From Cladorhizidae sp. MBARI D1340-BT2 (taxonomy: Eukaryota > Porifera > Demospongiae > Poecilosclerida > Cladorhizidae): a stretch of 64,000 bases of DNA. The notes under the pieces are model-generated. The model had not been told where the DNA came from. It made no database searches and saw nothing but the letters and a program-made list of their open reading frames with translations. A program made the translations under genes and the position numbers. The DNA lies in assembly GCA_028752905.1 (NCBI GenBank), contig JAQNBH010000002.1:16106390-16170389 (forward strand). The letters are read 5' to 3'. Below are positions 1 through 10,065 of this stretch, one piece after another (positions within the stretch are counted from its first letter, which is position 1; each line of letters begins with the position of its first letter).

Positions 1-1693
1 ACGACGGACTACCACTGGCTATCTGCGCAGCAACTTCTACCATCCCAATAGCTTGGGAACAGCTCCAGATTGCAACCACGTCAGACCCCACCATGCAGGA
101 CCTCATGTTTTACGTTGAGGAAGGACCACCAGTTGACAGGCACATGCTCCCCGCGAGCATCCGTGCCTTCTTCCCAATTCTACACGACATCACATCACCA
201 TCATCGACGATGTCGTGTGCTACGGTGAGCGAATCGTCATTCCCACCTCCCTCCGACCTACGTGCCTGGCCGCCCTTCACGCCGCACACCAAGGGACAAG
301 TGGCATGATAGCCAGAGCTACCTCATCGCTCTACTGGCCAGGCCTGACCGCTGACATCGCCGCCACAAGAAACAGCTGTCCTGCGTGCAACAGCAACGCC
401 CCATCCCAACCGGCTATGCCGTCAACTACACCTGAGGAGCCAGAGTATCCCTTCCAGCACATCTGTGCGGATTTCTTCCACCACGAGGGATCCGCATACC
501 TTGTACTGGTCGACCGATACTCTGGCTGGCCAATCGTCGCCCCCGCCACCAATGGAGCCACAGGACTCGCCAGCATCCTGCGGGACACATTCGCTACTTT
601 CGGGATCCCCGCCACACTCACATCGGATGGCGGACCCGAATTTGCTGCCCACTCCACCAGGGAGCTTCTGACCAGCTGGGGCGTACACCACCGAGTCTCT
701 TCAGCCTACAACCCTCACTCCAACAATCGGGCGGAGACCGGGGTAAAGACCTTCAAGCGACTGATCGCGGGCAACACTGGCCCGGGCGGATCCCTCCAGA
801 CGGCATTCTTCAAGGCCCTGCTCATTTACAGGAACTGCCCCAGCCCGGACACAAAGATGTCCCCAGCGATATGCCTCTTCGGCCGCCCCACCAGGGACCT
901 GCTCCCCAACATCCCGGCCCGACTCAAACCATCCCAGGAAACACCCGACCGACTCCAGCACCGAGACCAAGCCCTTTCCCGCCGACAGACACTTGGCCGC
1001 GCCCGGTGGGACGAGCACACCCACGGCCTCTCCCCCCTTCGTTGTGGTGACAGAGTATTCGTCCAAAACCAGACAGGCCGTCACCCAACGAAATGGGACA
1101 AGACCGGAGTCGTCGTGGAGGTGCTCCAGTTCCACCAATACCAAGTGCGGATGGATGGAAACGGCAGGCTGACCAAGAGAAACCGCCAATTTCTCCGCAG
1201 ACAGAGCAACAAACCCCCCCCACCCGACCACCCTTTCCAGCGACGCCTGCCAGACCAGATATACCCTGTGCGACCACTACCCAATCCAACCCAACCCACC
1301 CATAACCCACTAACCCCAATCACTATGCCACCTACCCCCCTACCCCCCCCCCCCCCCTGCCTCAGATCCAACCCCAACCACCGATGCACCCTCCAGACCC
1401 GACGCCCCAGACCAAAGTCAACACACCCGTGCGCACTCCGGACCCGACGACGGACCAACTTGTACCACCCTTCATCACACCTGCCAACCAGCGGTCATAC
1501 GCGGCAGTGACCGGCACCCCAACCCCACCCCTGCGTCGAATACAACCTGACCCTGGAAACCTGGCCAGGACCCCAACCCCCGCCCTACCCGAGACTCCCA
1601 CCCCTATCCCCGAACCCAGAAGAAGCAAGCGAGGCCCGAAGCCCATCCTACGCTATGGACAGTCAGTCCCCCTGACGTCGGACTTGGGGGGAG
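1..1693 (+). pseudogene. Ty3/gypsy retroelement, 3' part of pol (integrase and C-terminal tail), decayed
   Basis: This is the 3' end of a retrotransposon of the same family as the intact element at 9771-15350. It is cut by the window start. The first 190 bases encode the linker before integrase. From about 215 to 1350 the frame gives the integrase zinc-binding region (HAAH near 275-285, then CPAC), the catalytic core with D in CADFF and in TSDGG, and E in the NNRAETG stretch. The last part (1384-1707) carries the Pro-rich tail ending RRSKRGPKP, matching the end of the intact copy. Two frame changes break it: one near 190-200, where a cacatcac duplication disrupts the frame, and one near the long C run around 1345-1360. 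Integrase would insert cDNA into chromosomes; this copy cannot make a full protein. The second break lies in a homopolymer and could be an assembly error. The first looks real. Confidence 0.9.
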
Positions 1694-1900
1694 ATAGACA
1701 ATACTAACTAAACTATAGACCTATATGTATGCATATCACTACGTAGAACCCTTTACCTTGACGATCCCTTACCATGCACATGTCTATTCACATACAGTCA
1801 GTTCTGCATACATCTCTTACATGCAACTTGTTTTATTAATCCTGTTACATCCTTTGTTAAGAGACGGCGCAACGCGCTTGACTAAGAATGACTAATTCCA
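1684..1900 (+). mobile_element. Polypurine tract and probable 3' LTR of the first gypsy element
   Basis: The run ttgggggga at about 1684-1692 sits just after the pol frame, exactly where the intact relative has its polypurine tract (15151-15160). The bases that follow begin taga, as does the LTR of the intact element. The LTR end cannot be fixed because the 5' LTR lies outside the window; 1900 is a guess from the 190-bp LTR of the relative. Little else in the stretch resembles that LTR. Confidence 0.4.
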
Positions 1901-2022
1901 GCAATGCGAGCACCCAGTACTGACTGGATGTTCAAAGAATGCTTCTACAGATACAGGGTTTGAGATGTCTCGAGTGTTACTACAATTTGAACAAAAAGTA
2001 AACCATGCCTGCCCTACGGGCT

Positions 2023-2226
2023 TCAGTTGCAAGGGAGCTCAGTTACCAACTTATCACACCTTTCTATGACCTCTCTAAGCTTATCTAAGTTTATTATACG
2101 ATTACCCTTACCTAGTTCTTCAACACCACCCGAGTCCAAAGAGGTAGAGCCAGTAGATCCAGTAGCAACAGCCACAGAAGCAGCTGAACTATCCATGAGA
2201 GCCAACTTCTTCCTGGTCATAGTCAC
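2023..2226 (-). CDS. Short unrecognised ORF, 67 aa
   Basis: An ATG-started minus-strand frame of 67 codons. It has a Ser/Thr/Gly-rich middle and a charged end (KLREVIERCDKLVTELP) that could form a helix. A GTAAGG inside it (after GVEEL) could be a splice donor, so it may be part of a spliced gene. Just upstream on the same strand a short tandem duplication (gtgactatgac twice) shifts an alternative reading. I do not recognise the product. It may be a fragment of an unknown retroelement or gene, or a chance frame. It lies about 160 bases from another small minus-strand frame. Confidence 0.2.
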   Translation of the reverse strand: MTMTRKKLALMDSSAASVAVATGSTGSTSLDSGGVEELGKGNRIINLDKLREVIERCDKLVTELPCN

Positions 2227-2387
2227 TTGTCATAGTCACCAATGGAACTGGCCTCTCTTCAGACATTTGCAATTGATTGCAAGGTAAGTGAAGGTTCACA
2301 GAAGGCGCTACCCCACCCACAGGATCCAAGAGACTCACTAACAAAGGAAAGGAAACAGCTAGTAACTTTTTAGTATGGAGATAAACA

Positions 2388-2519
2388 TTAAAACTTGCCT
2401 TGCGCGGCTACTGTGACAGGCTCAACAACAGCCGCCTGTAGGGCTTTCTTCTTCTTGTCTTCACTCTTCTTGAATCCTTGGCCTTTCTGTTTAAAATGCT
2501 TCTCTGTTCTCTTCCCCAT
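2388..2519 (-). CDS. Short Lys-rich ORF, 43 aa, unrecognised
   Basis: An ATG-to-TAA frame of 43 codons on the minus strand. The first two thirds are very basic (MGKRTEKHFKQKGQGFKK, then KKKKAL), followed by an Ala/Val-rich tail. Composition is unlike the surrounding AT-rich DNA, which makes a real exon or small basic protein possible. No family is recognised. It precedes the 2023-2226 frame on the same strand and could belong to the same transcript. A chance ORF is a fair alternative. Confidence 0.25.
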   Translation of the reverse strand: MGKRTEKHFKQKGQGFKKSEDKKKKALQAAVVEPVTVAAQGKF

Positions 2520-3389
2520 AACTCAACAGTGTAAAAGTTTCAAGTGAACCTTGACCTAAAAAAACGTGCTCATCTTAGCGGTTGCGCAATTCATTGCGCA
2601 AACGACTGGTAAGGGTCTCCATGAAATTGGCAACATTTTGATATATAAAAACTGTATTTTGGGTAGGCGACCATCGCCGCCCGCCCGATTGTAGCCAGGT
2701 AAGACTGGGAGAGAACCTCTTCCAATGTGAAGTGAAATGAAATGAAATGGAATAATAATGCACTGTATAAAAATGGCTATATCTTCTGATGCAAGTATTC
2801 ACTTGCTCTGAAACTTGAAACTCAAACTCCAGACATATTATGATCCCTTTTGGGCCCATAAAAAAAAAATTGAAAAAATATGTGTTTTCAGCCCTCTTCC
2901 CCCCTGGATATGGATACAGGTATTATGAGGTATCTGTTAGAGCTAGAAGTTCAACAAATGCAGGCCAAAGAGGAACTGAAGGCGACCAACAACATGAGCT
3001 AACTTTAATCACAAGGAATCAGGCTGCATGTCAGGCAGCAGGGAAATGGGCTAATACAGAGCTCAGTGCAGAGTCAGGTGCCATGACCTTTGAATTTAAT
3101 GACGAAATGTGTGGGGATGAGAAAGTTGGATAGGGTGAAAACAAGCAACACAGGACGGTGAGCCCATAGATCCCTATCCCCAGGCTGCAGGAAGAAGCTT
3201 CAGATAAGCTTAACCTGTGTAGTCAGCAAGAAGAGGACCCCACCCTAGCCATACCTGAAAGAAGAAGTAAGAGAAGAATAGCACATATAAACATGTTAAA
3301 GGCCTGGAACCCTCCTGATGCTTCGCTACTAGGTATTTTAGTAGTAGCAGAAGAGAGATGAGGGCCAGGAGCAGGGTAAAGTACTTACA
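2520..3389. other. No firm gene
   Basis: AT-rich DNA. A short plus-strand frame near 2925-3000 is Glu/Gln/Leu-rich (LLELEVQQMQAKEELKAT) and could be the remains of a gag coiled coil belonging to the RT remnant downstream, but it stops quickly and cannot be confirmed. Confidence 0.3.
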
Positions 3390-4260
3390 GAGTTGCCAGC
3401 TTTGACAGACAGGCAGAATAGTGAGTTGGGAGCCTTGCTAGCCAAATATAATGATGTAGTAAGGCAGGAGGTTGATAGAGCCAGGCATATATGTCATTTG
3501 ATTGATACTGGTAACGAGAAGTCCATCAGGACATGCCCATATAAGATAGCTCTGGCATGGAGGGACCAGTTGAGGCCGTGTGTTACAAGCATCTGGTACA
3601 GTGGTGCCATCCACCAGCCCTTGGTCCTCACCCAAAGTCCCAGTTTGTAAGCCTGATGGCACCGTTCGACTGTTGCATTGATTTTAGAAAGGTTAACCAC
3701 ATCTCAAAACCAGACCCCTATTTAATGCCCTGCCATAGTCGAGATTGTCGACCAGCTTGGGGAAGCCCATTATTAATTTTGTCAAAGTTAGATCTCAACA
3801 AAGGTTTTTATCAAATTTCTCTGGCTCAAGTAGATCAGGAAAAGACAGCCTTTTGCTTGCCATGGGGAAAATTCCATTTTACTATGATGCCCTGGAATGC
3901 CCCGACATCTTTCCAAAGGATGACGGACACAGTCCTAGATGAATTCCAAGATTTTAGTGGTGCATATATGGACGATATTATCATATTTAGTCAGACCTGG
4001 GAAGACCACATGGTACACATTAAATGTGTGCTGGAATGCTGGGGACTAACTGCCAAGCCAGCAAAATGCCAGTGGGGTCAGTATCCCTTACCTTTCTGGG
4101 ACACACCGTGGGAAGATGCAAGGAATCCACACCAGACCACAGAGTGGAAGCAATCAGAAACTATTTGAGACTTATAACCTAAAAGGATGTACAATCCTTC
4201 TTGGGTACCAAGGAAATTTATCGCTAATTATTTCAAAAAGTATAGAACTCACCAACGCGA
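3390..4260 (+). pseudogene. Ty3/gypsy reverse transcriptase remnant
   Basis: Broken reverse transcriptase in several frames. At 3393-3540 the frame reads the segment just before RT (HLIDTGNEKSIRTCPYKIA). From about 3660 to 4110 it reads CIDFRKVNHISKPDPYLMP, LDLNKGFYQISL, EKTAFCLPWGKFHF and the catalytic box YMDDIIIFS, so the two Asp residues survive. Near 4150-4230 the bases read like the connection region (VEAIRNYLRL, then QSFLGTKE) with a stop. Several residues are missing in the MMPW-NAPTSF stretch. No integrase, LTR or gag is recognisable around it. The short spacer before RT fits gypsy elements in which RT does not follow protease directly, but that is weak evidence. It is non-functional. 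Confidence 0.85.
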
Positions 4261-6039
4261 CGTGGAAGAGAGCAGCTAATGTTGTATGTTGGTCTACTGC
4301 TATGAATGATGAATTTTATTGTCTATGCCATACCCTATCCCATGTGTCCTCCATTACCATCCCCACTCCCACAGACACATTTATCCTCAGACAGACTGTG
4401 AAGGGGTAGTTGGTGTTTTAAAGAAGGTGTCTAAGGTTCCTCACTTAGGATTACCTTCTCCCTTCAGTTATTAGGTGCTGCCACCAGAGTCTATCTCTAA
4501 GTATTACCTTGGTAATACCTACCCAGAGAGATTTAGGGTGTCTAGGTATAACTTATGAACTGACGAAAACTATGGTGAAGACAATCCCAAATGGCTGACA
4601 GGGCCTTTTATAAGTCCTGCCAGACAGGATACAGGAAGTAACCACAATTACATGCACAACTGTAGGTTTCCATATACATGTAGCTGTGTAAACATGGCAG
4701 CTTCTTTCAAGAATGGCCTAGCAATCTCACCCATAGCCTTTCAGCAATTTCTCTTCATAAGTGAATTGTGTATTGTCTCACGGTTAGTTGAGTCAGTAAA
4801 AAATAATTTACAACCACAGGTTGACAAAAATATATTGAGATGCAATCTTTTCTTATGGATTATTTTAAACAACAAAGTACTCCATATTTACTGTATATCT
4901 TCACTTTCTACCTGGAGCCTTCACCCCCCCCCATATCTAAACGAACACAATTTTTTGGCTAACTCTTACCTCCTCCCTCCTCCCCTCATCCCATGACTTG
5001 TCTAAATGAGCCACTGTGATATAGCTGTATAACAGTATTTTGGGCTTCATGGGAAAGGAGGAAGTGGGGGGGTGTTAGCAAAGGGAACCTCGTGAATTTA
5101 AATTTGCTTACATTGATGAAATCCTAAATATTTTCAACTAACAAATAGGCATCTATCTCTGTGTCGGGGAAATTACCCTCTCCTGAGGCCTTCCTGCCTC
5201 AACGAATAACACTGGTCCGAGCAGAGACTACTGCTGGTAATTTCCACCGCGACGCCTAGGAGCTCAGGGTACTGGCTACACCACCAATCACCCCTCCTAG
5301 ACCTAACTGGACAAGCCGTACCTCCGCCTCTCTCTCTCTAGGCCCTTTACGGTCTTGCCCCTTTGGCTCCCTACCCTTCACTTGGGTAGATAAGTATTTG
5401 ATTAAATACAAGTCAATGCCAAAGACACATACAGAGTATAGTCTCACTTCTCTCTCTCTCTCTCTCTCTCTCTACTCTCCTTATATACATACATTCAGTC
5501 ACATGATAATTATAGCCAATCCAATACTATAGTTCATTCTATCTGTAATCTTGGTCTTGGGTGTTCTTGTGGTATTCCTTGTGGCTGTTCCCTTTTAGTC
5601 TTGGGTGTCTCCAATACTTGTGGTATTTACTGTGGCTGTTACCTTTTAGTTAATCTTAGTCTCTTGGGTGTATCCAATGCTTGTGGTAGTAGTGATCCAT
5701 TAACTGTGGGTTGTGGTTATGGTGGGTTACTGTTTGAAAAGTCAGGGGGTGGTCCTGTTAATTTCCCTGACTCTCTGTCAATCTTGCCATTCAGTTTGTG
5801 TTGCTGATAATAATCCATTAAAAATCACGTAGCATTGCATTTTCCAAAGTTGTTCAAGAGGTGATGGCAGAGACCTCGAGTTTGGAGAGGGCATTATGAA
5901 GGGGAATATGATATCACAGCCCCCCCACCTCACTTAATGCTTCGTAAGAATTTTTGGGCATACTTTCCACCTCAGTAACTTATGCTGCTGGGGGGAAAAG
6001 TAAAGAGTTGTAAGTCTTTATAATAGCATTTCACTGCCT
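4261..6039. other. No gene seen; one CT microsatellite
   Basis: AT-rich, with many stops in all frames. Poly-C stretches occur near 4925 and 5070. The only clear structure is the (TC)n run at 5449-5473. A few GTAAG-like sites exist without convincing exons. Confidence 0.4.
5449..5473. repeat. (TC)n microsatellite
   Basis: About twelve uninterrupted TC dinucleotides. Confidence 0.95.
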
Positions 6040-6400
6040 CAGAACAGTTCTACACAGTTCATGTTATGTCTGTCAAGATAAGCCACCATAGCTCCTACAC
6101 ATCACTGAACTACAGATAGACAGGCCATCACATCTCCTACACATCACCGTCTTACAGGGTGACAGGCCATCATTGAGCTGCAGGATGACCAACCATCAAA
6201 GCTCCAACACAGCATTGAGCGACGGCTAGACAAGCCATCACGGTACATATAACTGAGTTCAGGGAGACTGGCCATCACAGTTCTTAGACATAACAGAGTC
6301 ACAGGGAGACAGGTGGTAACACCTCCTACACAACATTGATCGAGAGGGAGACAGGCCACCACAGCTCCTAAACAGCACTGAGTCATGTTGACAGGAGAGT
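6040..6400. repeat. Diverged tandem repeat, unit about 55-60 bp, around six copies
   Basis: Phrases such as gacaggccatcac, agctcctacacatcac and ttgagctacaggg recur in the same order about every 55-60 bases, with many substitutions and small indels. This is an old, decayed minisatellite. No coding sense is apparent. Confidence 0.7.
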
Positions 6401-9165
6401 ACTTCAACATCTCTATTTTAATATGCACTCAATGGACATGTTCCATTAAATTATTTCATATTTTGTTCATGAGCAATGGACTTGCAGTGATAATGAAGAC
6501 AGTGAAGATGAAGCCTTGCAAATAACCTGCTGAATATCAAGGAAGCCACTGGAAGAAACCTCAAGTTTCACCCATGGAGTGCAGCCTAGTATAACCACCT
6601 AATATGTACTGTCATTTGATCTGTCACCAGATGAGAATCTGCCAACATCAACTTATCTTCCCCCCTTATTTAGATGGGGGAAGATGCTTTACTATCAACA
6701 CAGGTATCTCCCAACTCTGCATACACACCATATATAACCTACCAACCATAAGATTGAATGCCTACTTCTGATTGTCCACCAACTTTAAAACAATACCATT
6801 TATAGCTGTAACTATTTATTTAAAGAATGAACCTTTTCAGCTCTTCGTAATCTGCAGTTTGGTATAAGAATCCGTTCCATTGAAGTAAGCAACCAAAACT
6901 TATGCAGGCTTTGTCTTGCATGTCTACAACAAACCTTACTTTCAATCCATGTATAACTTGTGAGATACATCCTTATACTAGGAACATTTCTCACTGCCTC
7001 TGTGAAGCTTTCCTAACTCATTCCTTAAAGTAGAAACCTTTTTTTTTTACAGAAACACAAATAAAGCACACTGACAGATGTTGACTGACATGTTACAACC
7101 AGTGCTAGAATAGAAACTGAATCTGTTCAAGCAATGTGATGAGACTTCTTGTTCAATATCACAAAATTGTTAGGATGAGAAAAATGTTGCGAACCAGCCT
7201 TTATTCACTACACAGCTAAGACACAGCTGCATGTAGTAGTTGCCAATTTACCATACACCAACACAAAACAAGGGCACGAATGTGACAAATGAATTCTTAA
7301 ATATGCCAGATACTGTGCTAGATCTCAACTTCCTATTAGTTCAGGACCTGATGGTGAGAGGTATCTAGCTGTGCTGTGCAGGACTTCAACTACCTGTCTT
7401 GTTATACTGGCCTCAGTAGATGGTAGTATGAATTATATAGAGTTAGGATTATCTTGTCAACACATATATAAATAAACCAAGGTGGATGTGTGCAATGGTG
7501 GTTGGGAACATACTCTTTGTTTGGTGCCCAAGGTGGTGGAGTCAACTAAATCACAGGAACAAATTGATTTATGATAATCTAGACGATAATCTAGACACAA
7601 TATACAGCAAATAGCTGCCCAGAAGTATCCTTTTCTTACATTTTCTTTGCTTACTCTGCCTGTCAAACTCCTCAGCAAGAACCTGCATGATGTACTCATA
7701 GAGCCTAGTGTTCTTAGCTACTAAATATGTCCAGCAATGGGCTCAACTTGATTGTATTGCTTATGCAACTAAGCGATTTGTCCATTTTCAGTTCTACTGT
7801 CAGCATTGACGTAGGCCTTAGGATTTCATCATAGAGTTATTAAGCCTTCCTGGTAGAGAAATGATGGTATCTCTTTGTCAATTTTTATGGTCAGCTTCAA
7901 TGGTTTTATACAAGTTATGAAGGTGAACAACTCTGCACTCTTGTCTGCCATCTCAGTTGCCAAGGACATCTAAATACACAACAGCAAAAGCAATTCATAT
8001 AATGCACATCCTCACACAGAGGAAGACAACTTAACAGCAATAAAAGCTAACCCTCCAAGTTTCAGTATATTTGCAAATAACACCACTCTGATCCACTTCA
8101 CACTCTCAGACCATGTACATCTTTTTTTATTTACCAATTTCGACTTATGGCAATGGAAAAGCTAGGCAAATGGAAAAGCTAGGCAAACAGTACAACATCA
8201 ACTCCAGGAATAAAATTTTAACTTGAACAGGATGTGGTCTCAGGACAATCTCCAGCTGAAAGTTTCTCATGTCTCTCTATTATTGAACTGATGAAGAAAT
8301 ATGTCCCATCAGTCTAGATCTGCACAAAGATTAAGTTTTGCAAAGTTAGTGCATCATCAAGTGTTTGTATTTCAAGTAGGCTAGCCCAATGGAAGGTCAT
8401 ATGTGAGGCTATAGACTGTGGCTACTATAAATAAGGGTCGTGCCATGCATGAGGCTCGACTCTGGCAACTATAGGTAAAGATTGTTACTCCATACATGAA
8501 GTTTAACAGTAGCTACTTTAAGTAAAGTACGGTTAAAATTTATAAAAACACTCTTTTACAAGTTTAAAGGGAACTTCTTTAGGACTCGACCAAGTTTCTA
8601 TATCTAAGTAGGTCTGGTAGTTTCTAAACCACCAGACCTACTTACAACTAAATTGGAATAATTAAAACTCACATGGCAACTGAGGGCTGGATGAGCTGTT
8701 TCCTACACTCACAAATCAACTTACAGTTGTAACCAAGTAAGACCACCAATATTTTATTATCTAGCCAAGTACATCATATTCAGAGATGTCTCGAGGGACA
8801 GAACAAAACTTTTCCTAGATTTCCTGAAATCCTCAATCAGATCTAACTTATTAATACTTCTGACTTTTTCGAGTTGATATCTGTTTGGTTTGCTAACATT
8901 ATTTCTACTAGTGTTAAGAGAAAACATATTTTTTAAATCTGTAACTGGCAGTGGTGATTTGTGCAGCTCTCTATTTAATCTCCCCACAGCTATATGGAGA
9001 AAAGTCACAAAGGTCCCAGCAGTACACTTTTAACTAATGGCCAATGAGAAGTCCAGTTGCCTTATGGAACTATATTTGGACATGCTTTTATTTACTCTTA
9101 CTAAAGCTAGTTAGCTCTGCTATCTATTTATCTGGACATGCAGTTATCTAAAGCTAGCTAGCTCC
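6401..9165. other. No gene recognised
   Basis: About 2.8 kb of AT-rich DNA with short frames on both strands. None shows a motif I can name. A small duplication (atggaaaagctaggcaa) lies near 8150-8190. The minus-strand frame at 8757-9008 is Lys/Arg-rich without recognisable domains. Confidence 0.4.
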
Positions 9166-9167
9166 CT

Positions 9168-9350
9168 CCATATTGTTCATCCATATTGTGCATCCATATT
9201 GTACATCCAAATAGTGCACCCATGCATATAATGCATCCATATAGTGCATCCATATTATGCATCCATATTATGCATCCATATTGTGCATCCATATTGTGCA
9301 TCCATATTGTGCATCCATATTGTGCATCCATATAGTGCATCAACATTGTA
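9168..9350. repeat. 13-bp minisatellite, about 14 copies
   Basis: The unit gcatccatattgt repeats head to tail with variants ending tagt, tatg or tgta. Because three units make 39 bp, one frame on the minus strand stays open and reads an imperfect 13-residue repeat (MDAQYGC...). That is a by-product of the unit length and is not a gene. Confidence 0.9.
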
Positions 9351-9741
9351 CAGCTCCCTTATGAAACTATTGATCTAGGCATGCAGTTATCTATTGTTAT
9401 TAAAGCTAGCTACACAGCTACCATTAACACATGTGCTTTAGACTATTGTTGTAATGTCAGAGATGCCATTAATATACTTGTGCAGGTCAACCAATGGGTA
9501 ACTTAACAGTATGCACGCTGCATGTTGCTAGGCATGAGACATGAAGAACAAACACAACATTCACTGATGAGATCATGCTCTCCAGCTAGTAAGTTTCTAC
9601 ATATATATATGCCTATATCTTCACTATTATATTAACTGTATTTCAAGTTTCAACTCATTATTGTCAACCGTTCTTGAGTTATGATACTTTTTAGCCATCC
9701 ATTTCATTGTATCCTTCAAGAAATGAATAAGTGGGGATAAT

Positions 9742-9770
9742 ACTGTAGTTACGACTTTCTAGCTCCATAC
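9742..9770 (+). repeat. R1 dispersed repeat, left piece, split by the LTR element
   Basis: The bases gtagttacgactttctagctccatac match the start of the other R1 copies (23.25, 39.68 and 52.93 kb; reverse at 62.96 kb). The copy resumes at 15351 with attctgcatatttcact after the last base of the 3' LTR. Confidence 0.75.
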
Positions 9771-9960
9771 TAGAGGATAACCGACTCGGACATAGACAAT
9801 ATCCATGTATAACATTGTATATAACATTGTATACTTACGACCCCTTACCTAACGCATGCGCACGCACCATGCACGGCATAAGTTGCCTACATTGTTAATG
9901 TTTGTATGATGTTTATATCCTCTGCCATCCTCTTGACAAATGCGTGAGCGCTATTCTCTA
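9771..9960 (+). repeat. 5' LTR
   Basis: 190 bp, matching 15161-15350. It contains an AT-rich TATA-like region (gtatataaca at 9818-9827, tgtatac at 9829). The segment 9878-9891 is complementary to the bases directly after the LTR. If the transcript starts there, R-U5 would be about 80 nt. Confidence 0.95.
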
Positions 9961-9974
9961 TGTAGGCAACTTAT
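9961..9974 (+). promoter_or_regulatory. Primer-binding site complementary to the element's own LTR
   Basis: tgtaggcaacttat directly follows the 5' LTR. It is the exact reverse complement of 9878-9891 (ataagttgcctaca); the last LTR base (9960) pairs too. This matches the arrangement known from the Tf1 retrotransposon of fission yeast and the sushi group, where the folded-back 5' end of the RNA primes minus-strand DNA instead of a tRNA. The complementarity is directly visible; the priming role is inferred. Confidence 0.7.
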
Positions 9975-10065
9975 CTTTTCATAGCCTCTGTTAGAGTAGC
10001 AGAGCAAGTTGGAGACACCAGAGCATTCGTTTCGCCATCCTCTCCATTTAACGCCCACCCGCCTT

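Noticed and set aside
701..1231. Minus-strand ORFs opposite the integrase
   Set aside because: Shadows of the coding strand without any motif.
9158..9346. Met/Asp/Cys repeat ORF
   Set aside because: Produced by the 13-bp minisatellite.
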